A stretch of 64,000 nucleotides of DNA, taken from Vampirovibrionales bacterium. Lineage in GTDB: Bacteria > Cyanobacteriota > Vampirovibrionia > Vampirovibrionales > Vampirovibrionaceae. How positions within the stretch are numbered: position 1 is the stretch's first letter; each line of letters begins with the position of its first letter. The stretch spans positions 62,001 to 126,000 of the forward strand of contig JAJCZA010000005.1 of assembly GCA_029262635.1 (NCBI GenBank), in the 5' to 3' direction. Position numbers and translations under genes: made by a program. Of this stretch, positions 63,296-64,000 are shown piece after piece. Below the pieces are notes generated by a model. It was not told the origin of the DNA, did not search any database, and saw only the letters and a list, made by a program, of their open reading frames with translations.

Positions 63296-63979
63296 ATGGG
63301 AAGCTCTCCTCCCCAACCTGGAGCCCCTGCATCCGGTTCCCCATTTGAAAAACTTCAACAGCAAATTTTATCCCTGCCCCTCTGGGTGAAGCAGGTGTTC
63401 TATTCTGTTTTAAAACAGGAACTGGAAAGTATTCTGTCCAAAAGAACCCTGGATACATTTCAACCTGAAGACACTCTTCAAGTTTGGCACCCTGAGCTTA
63501 CCCATGCCGGATCTAAAGCGCTAGATGTACCATCAGGAGAGTACTCTCCCGAATTAATTAAAGTCCTTCGCATGGCTCGCCAAGGGAAGGCCGTTATTGA
63601 CATTACCCTGCTTAACCATTGGACACTGGAAGAATGTAGCATCCATCTGCTCACCGCCATTAGCAAAGAACTGATTCTGGCGCCCAAGTCGGGTATTATT
63701 CAAGCCACCATTCTCTACCTTGCGGGCCGGGTTCGCCTAGGTGAGTATCTGGTAAAGATCGGGCGCGTTACGGTAGAACAACTGGATCAGGCTCTACGCA
63801 CCCAACGCTATATTGAAGAATCACTTGGCGAACGGACTGGCATTGCCAATGTTCTTATTAATTTAGGCTATATTAATAAGATGGATAGTGAAGGCATTCT
63901 CTTTTTAAAAGAAGAAAGTCGAAAAAGCTACTCAACCCATGATTTATTTGGCTCGCTGGGTAATGGGAACAGCGGTTAA
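63296..63979 (+). CDS. Protein with a GspE/PilB N-terminal-like domain
   Basis: 227 residues. The second half (about 145-200) has the pattern LGEYLVKIGRVTVEQLDQAL, LGERTGIANVLINLGYINKM, which is the type II secretion ATPase N-terminal (MshEN/T2SSE_N-like) fold that binds cyclic di-GMP in some members. No ATPase part is encoded. The first ~50 residues are Pro/Ser-rich. AGAGG precedes ATG. It might be an adaptor in pilus or secretion control. Confidence 0.65.
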   Translation: MGSSPPQPGAPASGSPFEKLQQQILSLPLWVKQVFYSVLKQELESILSKRTLDTFQPEDTLQVWHPELTHAGSKALDVPSGEYSPELIKVLRMARQGKAVIDITLLNHWTLEECSIHLLTAISKELILAPKSGIIQATILYLAGRVRLGEYLVKIGRVTVEQLDQALRTQRYIEESLGERTGIANVLINLGYINKMDSEGILFLKEESRKSYSTHDLFGSLGNGNSG

Positions 63980-64000
63980 ATCGTTAAAGATTCAAGTCGC

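Overview
The window is bacterial DNA from a Gram-negative organism. Evidence for that is a TonB/ExbB/ExbD system, a TolC-type outer-membrane protein, MurA, and type IV pilin-like proteins. The cell also tolerates oxygen (an Fe/Mn superoxide dismutase and a tryptophan-dioxygenase-family protein). I cannot place the lineage from this sequence. CHASE2-cyclase and large TPR proteins would fit the cyanobacterial/Vampirovibrionia neighbourhood, but that is a low-confidence guess.

Region 1 (1 to about 32.98 kb) looks like an acquired island. It begins inside an RND metal-efflux pump, followed by a P1B-type ATPase with an unusual APC motif. Almost everything from 31.6 kb down to 3.2 kb then lies on the minus strand. 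A CueR-like operator (31097-31127) precedes an RND tripartite pump (adaptor with a YtkA-like tail, permease, TolC-like channel). Only 28 bp further on is a complete N-type rotary ATPase operon in the order atpD-C-Q-R-B-E-F-A-G. After it comes a second, perfect MerR-type dyad (18014-18045) in front of a MerR regulator. The regulator heads a run of twelve tightly packed genes: PEP carboxykinase, an MBL hydrolase, a DUF2933-like protein, an ICMT-like methyltransferase, a CopB copper ATPase, a small membrane protein, a D-lactate dehydrogenase, a GH15 glucohydrolase, an acyltransferase, an SLC13 transporter and a holin-like protein. The layout suggests metal-responsive control of efflux, ion-pumping ATP hydrolysis and fermentative carbon metabolism.

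Region 2 (31.7-33.0 kb) is the island edge. It holds a phage terminase fragment, an intact tRNA-Ile(GAT) with encoded CCA, four copies of a 9-bp direct repeat, and a second, truncated tRNA-Ile 5' half sharing 34 identical bases. This is the signature of site-specific integration at a tRNA anticodon loop.

Region 3 (33-64 kb) looks like chromosomal backbone. It carries a large TPR protein, a PilX-like protein with an Ig-like tail divergent from a pilin-von Willebrand A fusion, and a CHASE2 adenylate cyclase. It also has a divergent tryptophan-dioxygenase-family enzyme, a STAS protein and a 1.35-kilo-residue zinc-ribbon/degenerate-cyclase/AAA/TPR protein. Further along are tRNA-Leu, superoxide dismutase, a murA operon, 3-methyladenine glycosylase, ribosomal protein L9 and a TrmB-like regulator. 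A tonB-exbB-exbD-exbD-glgA-CDP-alcohol transferase operon follows, then a glycine-zipper secreted protein and a protein related to the N-terminal domain of GspE/PilB. No CRISPR array, rRNA, transposase or integrase gene is visible.
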